A stretch of 64,000 nucleotides of DNA from Agapetus fuscipes (taxonomy: Eukaryota > Arthropoda > Insecta > Trichoptera > Glossosomatidae): the NCBI GenBank assembly GCA_951799405.1, contig OX637354.1:2728001-2792000 (forward strand). The letters are read 5' to 3'. The translations under genes were made by a program, and so were the position numbers. The notes below the pieces were generated by a model. It was not told the DNA's origin. It searched no databases and was given only the letters and a program-made list of their open reading frames with translations. Below are positions 1-10,252 of this stretch, piece by piece (the first letter of the stretch is position 1; each line of letters begins with the position of its first letter).

Positions 1-172
1 TTGGATGGACCCTTAGTGACCGGTCTTTGGTAAAGGTATATGAATTTTTCATCCAGCTAACAACATATTCGAAAATATAAATGGTACATTTTTTGTACCC
101 CGCTGGGATTTGAACCCACAATCTTCCATTTACGAATCAAAAGTGTTAACCACTAGACTACTGACCGATCAT
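1..172 (-). mobile_element. SINE-A copy, tRNA-like head half
   Basis: Read on the minus strand this has a tRNA-like head (TAGTCTAGTGGTTAAC, then a B-box-like GGTTCAAATCC) and the SINE-A body. It is cut by the window edge. The same unit recurs at 4793, 24758, 28070, 37840, 40928, 43143, 43600 and 63390. Confidence 0.75.
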
Positions 173-283
173 TTAGTGACTTTTTCCAAGCCAATACACT
201 GACTTACGGCGTTTTAACTTCATTTTTGAAAATCCTATAGGGATATTCCACAGTTTTCAAATAATTGGGAGGTCTATGACCGG

Positions 284-453
284 TCCGTAGTCTATTGGCT
301 TACACTTCGGACTCGTAAATGGAAGGTTGCGGGTTCAAATCCCGGTGGAGTACAAAAATCTACCATTTGTATTTTCAAAGATCGGTCACCAAAGGTCAAA
401 TAAGCCTTACAGCAACTGGGGATTGAAAATTGGTGATTTATACAGCGACGATC
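284..453 (+). mobile_element. SINE-A copy, 5' part, split by the LINE
   Basis: The SINE-A head and body run to TACAGCGACGATC and then stop. The SINE resumes with GACGATCAAGCTCGC at 4450, on the other side of the 4-kb LINE. The seven bases GACGATC (447-453 and 4450-4456) are the target-site duplication. Confidence 0.8.
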
Positions 454-599
454 GTCCTGTCGAGTCGTCCTGATCGTCCCGATCGTCCTGATCGAGTCGT
501 CCTGGCGCACTCGAGTGCGACGGACGTGTGCGCAGTGGGTCTCCCTTTTCTTAATTTACCTCTATTTTCTGTAAAAATCTGAACTGTTGTTTGGTGATG

Positions 600-905
600 A
601 TATCAAAAGTGTTCTTAAATACGTGTTAATCCTGTTATCTCTGTAAACAATAACGCTGTGTAAAATCTCAATTGAGTTTTTGATAATTACATATTTCTTT
701 GACACCATCTTTCCGTAACGTAAATCTTTGTCTTTTTAATCAGTGTTTTTCATTAACGCTCGTGTTATCTTGTCTGTTTTTGAATCAGTGTTTCTCATTT
801 ACGCCCGTGCTTATCCTGTTACATTTGTAAACAATGACACGTTATGTTAAACTTCAATTTGAGTTCTTGATAATCAAATATTTACTGTGACGCCATCTTG
901 TGTAG
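600..905 (+). repeat. LINE 5' UTR: two imperfect ~184-bp monomers
   Basis: A block holding CCTGTTATCTCTGTAAACAA (about 631) and a TTGATAAT-to-GCCATCTT stretch recurs about 184 bases later (about 815-900) with substitutions. Tandem 5' UTR monomers are known promoter modules in some LINEs; a promoter role here is inference. Confidence 0.6.
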
Positions 906-1212
906 TAAGTGTGTGTGAGGGTGGAAGCCTAGGACAGCTAGTGCCACGTCCGGCTTTTACAGCGTGCTTGTGTACTACAGTGTGTGTGAAGCTAGCGCCA
1001 CGTCCGGCTCCTGCAGCATTGACAGCTAGCGCAACGTCCGGCTCTTGCAGCATGTTGACAGCTAGCGCAACGTCCGGCTCCTGCAGCGTGTTTGTGTACT
1101 ACATGACAGCTAGCGCAACGTCCGGCTCCTGCAACGTGTCTGTGTACTCCATGACAACTAGCGTACTACATGACGACTAGCGCCACCTCCGGCTCCTGCA
1201 GCGTGCTTGTTG
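905..1212 (+). repeat. GC-rich tandem repeats before the LINE ORF
   Basis: The motif GCTAGCGCAACGTCCGGCTC followed by CTGCAGCGTG occurs about seven times with variable spacers containing TGTGTACTACATGAC. The array ends directly before the ORF start codon. Its base composition differs sharply from the surroundings. Confidence 0.7.
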
Positions 1213-1216
1213 ACCA

Positions 1217-4200
1217 ATGACTACAAAAACTCAAAGCATGTGTTATACAATAGATGAACTTTTAAATCTACGTAAATATGCCGGTCTACCCAGTGAACAG
1301 GCAATACATGTACTTCGGAGATGGGACATTTTTTCAAAAATCATAGTTTATGCTAACCCGAAGAAACTTAGGGCTAGAGGACGGCGCGGTGGGAAATGCA
1401 CTAAGAAGAGCTATAGAAGACAATATCCTGCGCATCAATGTATCGTGAGTTCAACACCTCTGCTACCTCGTCAAGAAATCAACGGTCAGTGTAACAAAAA
1501 TCACCAGCTCTCTCATATTCAACTAGGCACATGGAATGCACGGTCATTGAACAGCAAAATTGAGGAAATCCATGAACTTTTCCATGATAAAGCTTTAAAT
1601 ATACTCGCCATAACTGAATCCTGGCATGAAGGCTATGACTGTTCAGCGCTTAAGCGACTACGGGACAAGGGATACACACTGGTGGAAGCTGCAAGGCAAC
1701 CAACCAAAATAAAAAACCAAGACTCCGTAAATTATGTGAACCACGGTGGAGTAGTCGTCATTGCACAACACAATATCCACCTCACTAAACTGAAAATAGG
1801 AGAATACAAAACCTTTGAGGGGCTTGGTTGTAGAGTTGCCACTAGTGGGAAATCTCTCACACTAGTGAACATATATAGACCTGGTTCGAAAAACATAACT
1901 AAGTCCTTCTTTGACGATTTCCAAAGCCTCCTTGAGACGATAACCATACGCAGTGAGCCTATTATGATTGTAGGTGATCTCAATATTAGACTTGACCGGA
2001 TAAGCGATCCATCAGCCATCAAATTCAATCAAATATTACATGATTTTGGCTGCATCCAGTGGGTAGATGTTCCAACACATCGAGAAGGGGGAACTCTGGA
2101 CGTGATCATAACAAAAATAGAGGATTGCTCACATAATGCAACTGTCGAAGATATTGGTTTATCAGACCATAAACTTATCCAAGTACAAGTTAATCTTCAA
2201 AAGCCTGTGCCAACGATTAAAACAATTACCACCAGATCGTGGCGAAAACTGGATCTGGATGCTTTCCAAGCGGACTTAAGAAACTCTGCTCTTTTTCTCA
2301 ACAAAATCAACAGCGAAACTGATCTTAATAAAGTATTAGAACTGTATGATATCACTCTGAAGGCCTTACTCGACCAACATGTCCCTGAGTCATCCAAGAA
2401 AGTAAGAATCAGGAAGTCTGATAAGTGGTTTGACAGCGACTGTAGAAAAACAAAACGAGAGACGCGTAGTCAGGAAAGAAACTACAAATTATCACCTTGC
2501 GAGACAACCAGAGAGGCATGGACGATAGCGCTCAACGCTTATAGGACTCTAGTAAAGAACAAAAGAGCATCCTACTGGAAATCACTATTGGCTGAAAATG
2601 AACGAAATCCACAACAGTTATGGAAGGCCATCAGCAGCATACATGGTAACAAACAAGACAAGTCAGAAACAGATGCAAAAGCCCAAGATTTTGCGGAATT
2701 TTTTCGGGAAAAAGTGAATAAAATCAGGAGCTCAACAAAACTCTCTCCTCACCCAAATCTTGAAACGATTTCCCCAAATATCTCACTTGACAGCTTTTTA
2801 CCCACGTCCATCCAGGAAGTTATTGTTTTGATGAGGAGAGCTCCGAATAAGCAGTGTAGGCTGGACCCCATACCAACATGGCTCTTGAAAAAATGTGAAA
2901 CTGTATTTGCTCCATTCTTAGTCGATGTCATAAACTGTTCTTTCGAAAACGGCCAGTTCCCAGATACGCTCAAACAAGCTTTTATTACCCCAGTTCTAAA
3001 GAAGCCGCAACTTGATCCTAATGAGCTCTACAATTATCGGCCCATATCAAATCTACCCTTCGTTGCCAAAGTATATGAGAGAGTTGTAGCTGCCCGGTTA
3101 TCTGCATATCTGCACAAACATGAGCTGTATGCTGATAGACAGTCAGCTTATCGCAGGCACCATTCCACCGAAACCGGTATAGTAGGACTACTCTCAGAAT
3201 TAACCCTTAGCATCGAAAAAGGAAACGCCGCAGTCCTGGCTCTCTTGGACATGAGTGCAGCGTTCGATACAGTAGACCATCAGATCCTTCTGAGGAAATT
3301 CAAAACTACCCTCGGAGTGAGAGGAAAGGCCCTTGACTGGTTGACTGCCTACCTAAATGGAAGAAGTCAAATTGTCCGCATATCAGACGATGCATCCTCC
3401 TCCTTCCCAGTGGAAACAGGAGTCCCACAGGGATCCGTTCTTGGGCCGCTCTTGTTCCTAATGTACACCTATGGACTCGAGACACTGATACATAGTCTTG
3501 GACTTAACGTTCACTGCTACGCTGACGATTGCCAAATTTACCTGGAGTGTGAGCCTGAGAAAATGCGAGAAGCATCTCAAAAAATTGCAGGAGGCATAGA
3601 AAGGATAGGGCACTGGATGGCATCGCACAAACTGATCCTTAACCCAGACAAGACAGAACTACTATACCTAGTGACCAGGAGGCGTAAGCCCCTCCTTGAC
3701 CAGTCTCCGGTTGACATATGTGGTAGTGCTGTCATCCCAGCAACCCATGTCCGAGTTCTTGGAGTAGAAATTGATCAGCACTTGGTACTCGATAGGCAAA
3801 TTGGCAAAACAGTTAAGTCAGGTTTCTTCGCTCTCCGACAAATTAGAGCAATCAGAAGAAATCTGACAACAAAGGCCTTAAAAACTGTTGTCAATGCCTT
3901 CGTGCTGTCGAAAATCGACTACTGCAATGGCGTATATGCCGGACAGCCCCAGAGCCAGCTGAAGAGACTCCAGTCTGTACTGAATGCCGCGGCCAGACTT
4001 ATACATGGTGCCTCAAAGTTTTGCCATATTACGCCGCACCTGAAGTCTCTTCACTGGCTCAAGATTCATGAACGGGTCCAGTATAAGATAGGGTTGCTGG
4101 TCTTCAAGAGCCTGCGTGGGACCGCACCAAAATATTTAAAGGATATGATAACTCCAGCCACCACAAGCAGCAGAACAGCAACACTGCGATCAGCAGCATC

Positions 4201-4396
4201 ATGTCGCAGTCGGATAGAGTTTCCAAGAAGGAAAAAGAAGACCGTTTTTGGAGATCGAGCCTTCAAGGTGGCTGCTCCAACGATATGGAACGGCCTCCCA
4301 GATGACCTGCGCGAAATGGATCTGGAGAGTACTTTTAGAAAGGGGTTGAAGACCCACCTGTTCGCGCGCTCATATGAGCAAGCGCCTTTGGGATGA
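1217..4396 (+). CDS. LINE endonuclease-reverse transcriptase (1059 aa)
   Basis: This encodes the protein for target-primed reverse transcription of the element. After about 100 residues with no recognised domain, an exonuclease-endonuclease-phosphatase domain begins near residue 102 (LGTWNARSLN), with GDLNIRLD near 252 and the catalytic-type SDHK near 315. The reverse transcriptase follows: YRPISN near 605, LLDMSAAFD near 675, GVPQGSVLGPLLF, and the catalytic YADD at 768-771. The C-terminal module has the FGDRAFKVAAP pattern near 1010 that is usual in CR1/L2-type proteins. There are no internal stops, so it may still be competent. The ATG at 1217 is the first in frame after the GC-rich repeats. 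Related 3' fragments occur at 18597, 20611, 46130 and 54120. Confidence 0.92.
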   Translation: MTTKTQSMCYTIDELLNLRKYAGLPSEQAIHVLRRWDIFSKIIVYANPKKLRARGRRGGKCTKKSYRRQYPAHQCIVSSTPLLPRQEINGQCNKNHQLSHIQLGTWNARSLNSKIEEIHELFHDKALNILAITESWHEGYDCSALKRLRDKGYTLVEAARQPTKIKNQDSVNYVNHGGVVVIAQHNIHLTKLKIGEYKTFEGLGCRVATSGKSLTLVNIYRPGSKNITKSFFDDFQSLLETITIRSEPIMIVGDLNIRLDRISDPSAIKFNQILHDFGCIQWVDVPTHREGGTLDVIITKIEDCSHNATVEDIGLSDHKLIQVQVNLQKPVPTIKTITTRSWRKLDLDAFQADLRNSALFLNKINSETDLNKVLELYDITLKALLDQHVPESSKKVRIRKSDKWFDSDCRKTKRETRSQERNYKLSPCETTREAWTIALNAYRTLVKNKRASYWKSLLAENERNPQQLWKAISSIHGNKQDKSETDAKAQDFAEFFREKVNKIRSSTKLSPHPNLETISPNISLDSFLPTSIQEVIVLMRRAPNKQCRLDPIPTWLLKKCETVFAPFLVDVINCSFENGQFPDTLKQAFITPVLKKPQLDPNELYNYRPISNLPFVAKVYERVVAARLSAYLHKHELYADRQSAYRRHHSTETGIVGLLSELTLSIEKGNAAVLALLDMSAAFDTVDHQILLRKFKTTLGVRGKALDWLTAYLNGRSQIVRISDDASSSFPVETGVPQGSVLGPLLFLMYTYGLETLIHSLGLNVHCYADDCQIYLECEPEKMREASQKIAGGIERIGHWMASHKLILNPDKTELLYLVTRRRKPLLDQSPVDICGSAVIPATHVRVLGVEIDQHLVLDRQIGKTVKSGFFALRQIRAIRRNLTTKALKTVVNAFVLSKIDYCNGVYAGQPQSQLKRLQSVLNAAARLIHGASKFCHITPHLKSLHWLKIHERVQYKIGLLVFKSLRGTAPKYLKDMITPATTSSRTATLRSAASCRSRIEFPRRKKKTVFGDRAFKVAAPTIWNGLPDDLREMDLESTFRKGLKTHLFARSYEQAPLG

Positions 4397-4449
4397 CCAA
4401 GAGTCATGAAAAGGCGCTATAAAAATATTGTATTATTATTATTATTATT

Positions 4450-4527
4450 GACGATCAAGCTCGCAGAGAGCTCTTAAGGTGTGATTCACACAAAAACAGC
4501 GCTGACCACATAAATCATCCTATGCAA
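4450..4527 (+). mobile_element. SINE-A copy, 3' part, resumed after the LINE
   Basis: The sequence continues the SINE interrupted at 453: GACGATCAAGCTCGCAGAG, CTCTTAAGGTGTGATTCACA, then the AAACAGCGCT and AAATCATCCT end. Confidence 0.75.
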
Positions 4528-4528
4528 A

Positions 4529-4787
4529 ACGCAACTAAGCTACACATATAGTGTAACTTCTTGCCTGCGTTATCCCCGAAGGGGTCGCATGTGGCGCTTC
4601 GGGACCTATTTATTTTTACAGGTAAGGGGGCCGGCCTCACACCAACTACTTTCAGTTGAAGTGGGGGTTTCCCAGCTCCCGGGGGAGCTGGTTCTCATTT
4701 CTTGTGAAGGCTGAGTAAACCTTTGAGATCGAGCCCTTGCTCTCGGCATGGAATGCAAGCATTCCTACCAATTGAGCTATCGACCTT
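4529..4787 (-). mobile_element. SINE-B copy
   Basis: On the minus strand this starts with a tRNA-like head (GGTCGATAGCTCAATTGG), has the body with TATTTATTTTTACAGG on the plus strand, and ends at AGCTTAGTTGCGTT. It abuts the SINE-A end. Confidence 0.75.
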
Positions 4788-4792
4788 TTTAC

Positions 4793-5026
4793 AAGCTTGA
4801 TCGTCGTCGCTACAAAGCGCCAATTCTCAAGCAAGACCCAGTTGCTGTAAGGCTGGATGGACCTTTGGTGACCGGTCATTGGTAAAGGTTTTATGAATTT
4901 TTCAACCCGGCGAAGTGCAAATTTGAAAATATAAATGGTATATTTTTTGTGCTCTGCCGGGAATCGAACCCACAACCTTCCCATTTAGAGTCCGCAATGT
5001 TACCACTGAGCTACGGACTGGTCATC
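4793..5026 (-). mobile_element. SINE-A copy
   Basis: This is a nearly complete copy on the minus strand, with head GACCAGTCCGTAGCTCAGTG, B-box-like GGTTCGATTCC and the body up to GACGATCAAGC. The 3' tail is missing. Confidence 0.75.
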
Positions 5027-5174
5027 CTACCATTATTATTATTGTTGGAGGGAACTTCGTCTTGTGCTTTTTGTATACAAAGTTTGTTGGAATATTTTCT
5101 TTACCAATTCATACAAGTTGCCATGGGCGTCTTTGGCCCCTGAATCATTATTTTAAAAATATTTTTCTAAAAGG

Positions 5175-5250
5175 TTTTTGGGGCCCCCTAGGACGCGGGG
5201 GCCCTGGTTCGGTCGCACCGCTCGAACTGCCCTTAATCCGGCCCGGGATC
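5175..5250 (-). mobile_element. Fragment of the GGCCC-rich hAT-like element
   Basis: GGCCCCCTAGGACGCGGGGG through CCCTTAATCCGG matches, inverted, the left end of the element at 15082-15729. The rest of 5030-5490 shows nothing I recognise. Confidence 0.5.
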
Positions 5251-5489
5251 CCTTAGTGCAGCAAAGACAAGAGACATGTCAGCCGACAAGCATTCTCAAG
5301 GAAACAGGTCAAGTGCACCATCAGAATTCCATTCATTGTCCATATGCAATGAGATTTATTGCAATCACTTAACAATGCTCAACTTGATATCATTTGTGTG
5401 ACCGGTTAAACCAGATTTCAGGATGTACGAGAACAAACATCTTTTTCATTGGCAGTTAGATTTTTTTGACCGACTAAATGCTGTAAAAA

Positions 5490-5812
5490 AAAACGCAACT
5501 GAGCTATACATATAGTGTAACTTCTTGCTCCGTTATCCCCAAGGTCGCATATGGCTAGTGAACCTATTTATTTTTACAGCTAAGGGGGGCGGCCTTACGC
5601 CGACCACTTCAGTAAAGTAGGGGATTTCCCAGCTCCCGAGAGGGCTGGTACTCATTTTTTGTGAAGGCTAAGTAAACCTTGCCGGTTATTTTATTTAAGG
5701 TTTGAAAGAAACACCGAAACGGGAAATCATTTCTGACACCCTCGGCGGGATTCGAACCCTAGCTCACGGCATGGAATGCAAGCCCTCTACCAACTGAGCT
5801 ATCGACCGGATT
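5490..5812 (-). mobile_element. SINE-B copy, near full length
   Basis: On the minus strand it runs from the tRNA-like head (CCGGTCGATAGCTCAGTTGG), through GGGTTCGAATCCCGCCGAGG and GTGTCAGAAATGATTTCCCG, to GCTCAGTTGCGTTTTTTTT. Confidence 0.8.
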
Positions 5813-5874
5813 GAATTTTTTCTCAAAATAAGAGTAAAGCCAGCACTACATTTTTATTTCTTCTTTTGATGTCA

Positions 5875-6150
5875 CTTATATTGTGCTTTTGTATAACCAT
5901 TGTCCCAGGTTTTTCAGCCACGATGTCCTTCGGCTGAGTTCCATTTTCTCATGTTCTTTTTTGTAATGCCATTTATAGTTTTTCCTGCCTTGTGCTGTTT
6001 CGTCATATGATGTTTTCTCACGAGCCGTTTATGGTATGATTTGTTTTGTCATGTGACGTTTTGCCTGTAGTGATGTTTTGTCATTGTGATCTACTTTCCT
6101 GTGATGTTTTGTCATGTGATGTATTGCCATATCAGTTAAAGCTGCACTCT
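5875..6150 (+). repeat. Degenerate short-period array (GATGTTTTGTCATGT type)
   Basis: Variants of TGATGTTTTGTCATGT recur about every 15-40 bases. The same word family appears at 25580-25670 and 30590-30940, and inverted at 30085-30235. Confidence 0.6.
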
Positions 6151-6702
6151 ACCAACTGAGCTATCGTGGTAAGTAAGTTTGGCACTTGGCGCTGTAAGCT
6201 TGAAAAATTCCCTTATTATTGGGAATTTACTAAAGCCCAGGGATATTTTGAATGATCAGACCTAATTTGAGTTACTAGCAGAGCATGGACTTGATGATGA
6301 TGATGTTGATGATGGATGATTTCTTTCCTGTGGCGCCATTTAATGTTCCAGGACCATCTCAAGGGCGCCATGGCTTCTGGAGAAAAGCAGTGTCTTCAGT
6401 CCCTTTCTGAAGGTGGCGGTGGGCTGGTTAGCGCGAACACAACCGGCCCGGCCCGGCCACCGCAAAGTCTACAAAATTTGATGTGTTTTTTTTTTTTACT
6501 TGAAAGCCAATAGTAAAGCAATTGGAATTTTTCTTAACTCACTCTAAGAGCTAAGAAAACTATTTCATAATCAGATGAAATTAATCAGCTGCTCGTATCT
6601 GCTGAGATTATTTATAGCATTTTGTTAGAAGCGAAATATGCAATGATAAGGCGAGAATGCAGGCTGCTATGTTGGTATAAGCACAAAGAGATAACGGCAG
6701 AT

Positions 6703-9051
6703 ACATACAGTATGTACATTAAGGTGGATCGCTGTATGTATGGAAAAAATTAAAAATCATTTTTTCGTAATTGCGTTGTGCAGAACAGTTGCTCTATGGG
6801 GTGAGTATCTGATATAAAAAATAATCTTATCAAAATATTAATTAATTATACTGCCCCAAGTCATCAGAAAAATTACAAAAATACATAAAACTACTCATTT
6901 TTACCCCTGGGTTTAAGAATCAAGTATTAGATAAAATCAAACGAAATAAAATTTTGTTTCTTTAAAATGAATGAAATAGTTATTATTACGTGTATGGTAT
7001 CTTGTAATTTGAGAGGGGTGGGTGGAGGCACCCCCTAACTTTGTTACTCCGCGCAGACGCGCGTCACCAATTCGGTGCTCTCAGAGATGTAACTATAGTT
7101 GTACGCTACTCATATTTTTTGCGCATACAAATTTGCGAGATATCCTAAGTGTATTTTTGATATATCAGCGTGTTAATTCAACAGATTGGCTTCATTTAAC
7201 TATGAAAAACATCTTAAAGTACCGATAACTGAAAAATATTCTGATTGATCAAAGAACTAAAAAATAAATGATCATAAGGAGTGTTGATTTGAAAACTGCT
7301 GCGGGAAATTAAAAAAAAGCTGAACCGGAAACAGAAATATGAACCATACGAAGAAAAAGCTACAAGTTTATTGCCAAATCTGTCTGACCTATCAACTGAT
7401 GTCTCTCAACAACCAGTCTCAACAGTAATAGAAAAACTAGAACTTCAGAGAACGCTACCTCAAACTTCGTATTCATATTCATTAAAAAATATTGACCTTG
7501 GCATACTGGAGAAACCTGTGGATAAATTTGGCATTTCCAATAAGGCTGAAGCTGCTCTTGTTTTGGCAACAAAGCGTTGGTATTATTTCAGACGACAATT
7601 CATCCACAGTTTTCGATCAAAATAAAATTAAAAGAGCCCGTGAAAAGCAGAGAACTAAGTTCAGCGGTGTGACCATTGATTCTGATTACTAAGATTTGGG
7701 TTTATACTTTGATGGACGTAAAAATAAAACCTTTAATATGGTGGATCATAAGAGAAATATAATTAAAGAGGAGCATATTAGTTTACTTAAAGACGCAAGG
7801 TCACAGTACATTGGTCATATTTCTTTAAGCACTGAAAAAGCAGCAATAATAACATAAATAAAAATTATGGATATTTTAATCAGTAAAGATATCAATGTCA
7901 TCCTTTTTGCTGTAATCAGACGTGATAGAACTATTGTTAATACAGATGGAATTGGTAAATTTATTTCAAAAAAATTAAAATATCTAGTAAAACCGCTGCA
8001 GGGTGTATTTGTCAACTCCATGCCAACGAACTGCCGCGCCAATTATTTAAATATATGGATGGTTGTACAAGTGGACCAAGAAGTTACTTTGAACCCATAG
8101 AAAAGGTATTAAAAAGTTGTGAAGAGCTTCCAATAGTCTCGTTTCTAACTATCCAATGTGATCTACCTATTGGACGGAGAATAACTATAAAGTCTGGATA
8201 TTCTTCTCAAAGCTTATTAAAAAGAAACCCTGGAAAACTAGTGCATTCAAGATGGCTCACAGAATACAACGGCTTTATGTTCTTTTTTTTTAACCATCTG
8301 ACAAGCTGTTAATATTATCAATTATATAATGAAAGTGGATGCTCTTATGTGGTCTTACATTAAAACTAACCACATTGCATTAATGGTGCTAGACACTTAC
8401 ACAAGACAATCTAGCTATCGCGATATTTGACAGATAATTTAAAGCAAATACTAAATCCTGTTATACAGAGAAATGGATATTTCAATCATCCAAAAAACGA
8501 ACAAAAAACGAACTAATCTCAAGCCATTTCCATTTTCCTTGCTACACGTTAGCCACTGAAAGATTAGTAAAAATTGTAACAGAAACTTCAGCTGCATGTT
8601 TGCGGTCTTATCAGAAGAGATGAATTCATTAAAACAAACATGGAATCACTACAAATAATGTTTTTTTTTCAATTTAAAGAAAGATTACCAATTCTCTTAG
8701 AATCACTTTTTTCTAGACTTCTGTTGATTGCCATTTTTTCATTTTTTTTTGCAATAAAAGGGTATTTTTTCTATCATTTATAGAAAATCATGCTTTTTGC
8801 TTAAATTTGAACTTCATTATACTTCAATTCTTTTTTTCTTAATAAACCAAAAAAAAAGTTAAGTATATAGCAGTTTTTATGATTTTTATTAACTTTTCGA
8901 GTCTTTGGGGCAGTATAAGATCAAATATTTCGACCTAATGGTAGTACAATTTATTGTTTGTATTGATATAGAGCAGCTTTTGCAAATAACGCGAAATCGA
9001 AATTCTCAAAAAAACGATTTCGATCCACCTTAATGTACATTGTACATACAG
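6703..9051 (+). mobile_element. Decayed DNA transposon, ~2.3 kb, with TIRs and 8-bp TSD
   Basis: Both ends carry the inverted repeat ATGTACATTAAGGTGGATCG (left at 6712-6731; its complement CGATCCACCTTAATGTACAT at 9021-9040). Direct copies of ACATACAG lie just outside (6703-6710 and 9044-9051). An 8-bp duplication fits hAT or P superfamilies. The interior contains a broken transposase-like reading frame. Confidence 0.7.
7300..8650 (+). pseudogene. Transposase-like pseudogene in the 6.7-9.05 kb transposon
   Basis: Several plus-strand frames join into what looks like one broken protein. Residues encoded at 7371-7625 include KFGISNKAEAALVLATKRW. Around 7710-7850 a frame reads FDGRKNKT and then EEHISLLKDARSQYIGH. 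At 7867-8100 it reads DINVILFAVIRRDRTIVNTD, and at 8055-8312 MDGCTSGPRSY then SCEELPIVSF. Frame changes and stops separate the pieces. The order resembles the catalytic half of a transposase-derived family seen in insect gene sets, with a conserved D in the 'V-x-G-D-G-T' region replaced here by RRDRT. The family assignment is from memory of the pattern, so treat it as tentative. The position inside TIRs with an 8-bp TSD supports a transposase origin. Confidence 0.55.
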
Positions 9052-9123
9052 GTGGACGCACATCAGCTAGTCTAATTCCATACAGTAGTAAAGGCCCTGG
9101 AGCCCGATTTCGCCGGTATACCC

Positions 9124-9452
9124 TAGACCAGGGGCTGGCAACCTGCCACATGCGGCTCTTTGGGTGTGAAGTTGCGGCTCTTTAGTTCCATTAACGCAAA
9201 TATTAAAATTAATTTTAAAAAAAACACTTCTTATCGAAAACCCAAAAAACGTTCTGAATCGATTAAGGAGGATTAGGCACCGATCGCCCTAAGATAGATC
9301 TCTCCACTCCACTTTTACTCGCTTTTCACCCCCCCCCCCCTTCCCCTCGTCGACGCTATTTATTGTTGGCAAGAAAACATGTGTGGCTCTTTACACACTT
9401 TGAAATTTATAAATTGTAATTTTTTGCTCTTCCGACGCAAAAGATTGCTACC
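9124..9452. mobile_element. hAT-like MITE (CAGGGGCTGGCAACC end)
   Basis: The left end reads CAGGGGCTGGCAACCTGCC, and the right side ends GATTGCTACCCCTA. The inner GGCTCTTTGG and TTATTGTTGGCAAGAAAACA blocks recur in inverted orientation in the element at 58675-59223. There is a C tract at about 9330. Confidence 0.65.
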
Positions 9453-9712
9453 CCTAATCTAATCTAATCTAAGCTGCAAAGATATATATCATTTAAGATT
9501 TATATTAAATGCATTCCCACAAGCAGATATGTATAATTTCGCGCTAACACATACCGCATGTGGACCTACAATATAAAAACCCAATCTCAAATGAACATAA
9601 GCCTTGCAACTCTTGCCGTCCTTCCCTGAAACAGGGGTGACATTGGCAAAGTGAACCAATTTTTTTACAGTATGGGTGGTCAGCCGCATAACAACCTATG
9701 GTATACCCTGGT
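9453..9712 (-). mobile_element. Repeat C copy
   Basis: This minus-strand copy starts at 9712 and ends in TTAGATTAGATTAGATTAGG. It contains the family hallmark CACCCCTGTTTCAGGGAAGG. Confidence 0.75.
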
Positions 9713-9857
9713 ATAGTTAAAAAAAAAACCCACACTCTTTATCACCAATCTTCATAGAAGTGGCACAAGAATAAGAAGAATAAAAAGAAGAAAGCATACA
9801 ATCAATTAATATAATATTTTTCAGGGTTTGGTGGTTTACACAGTGAAAGTCCATTGT

Positions 9858-10032
9858 ATAATTAATTAAATAAATATACCGTTTTAATTTAAATTCTTTT
9901 AGAATTTAATTTTGATTTGTCATTGTCATTGTCCTGAGGATGCCTTTTTAGGTGAAAACTGTTTGACATATTTAAAATAAAATAATAAAGAAGTGAATTA
10001 AAACAGTATATTTATTTGATTTATTAATTAAT
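9858..10032. mobile_element. Small TIR element with ribozyme-like core
   Basis: The ends are inverted copies of about 22 bases, AAATAAATATACYGTTTTAATT. Inside, CTGAGGA (9934-9940), a weak stem, then GAAAA is similar to the hammerhead-like motif found elsewhere. A flanking stretch (9825-9857, GGTTTGGTGGTTTACACAGT) recurs at 21393. Confidence 0.5.
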
Positions 10033-10252
10033 ACAAAGTTATCTGTTTAATTTGTCAATGCTGATACTCATCTACTAGATATAAACAATTAATTTTATAG
10101 ATTACTCTGTACGGTATGTAGTTGAACGTTTTTAGATGAAACATCTCAGCTACAGTTGCTGTAGGAACAATTAGCATTCATGTCGGATGTAGGTACAGGG
10201 ATATCTGCAGATACAATCTACTGCGCGTCTTGCATTCATTTCATGGAAATAC

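Larger units (their letters stand above)
454..4449 (+). mobile_element. Full-length LINE (L2/CR1-like non-LTR retrotransposon)
   Basis: This 4.0-kb element lies between two copies of GACGATC inside a SINE-A. It has a 5' region made of tandem monomers, one long uninterrupted ORF (1217-4396) and a 3' end of ATT repeats (4429-4449) in place of poly(A), as is usual for the CR1/L2 group. No separate gag-like ORF1 is seen. Two flanking TSDs plus an open ORF suggest a recent full-length insertion. The clade is inferred from motifs, not from a phylogeny. Confidence 0.85.

Noticed and set aside
887..1180. 97-codon repetitive frame before the LINE ORF
   Set aside because: It follows the GC-rich tandem repeats and has no ATG; treated as LINE 5' UTR.
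7022..7228. Short frame near 7.0-7.2 kb
   Set aside because: No similarity that I recognise, lies inside the decayed transposon, and composition is as in flanking DNA.
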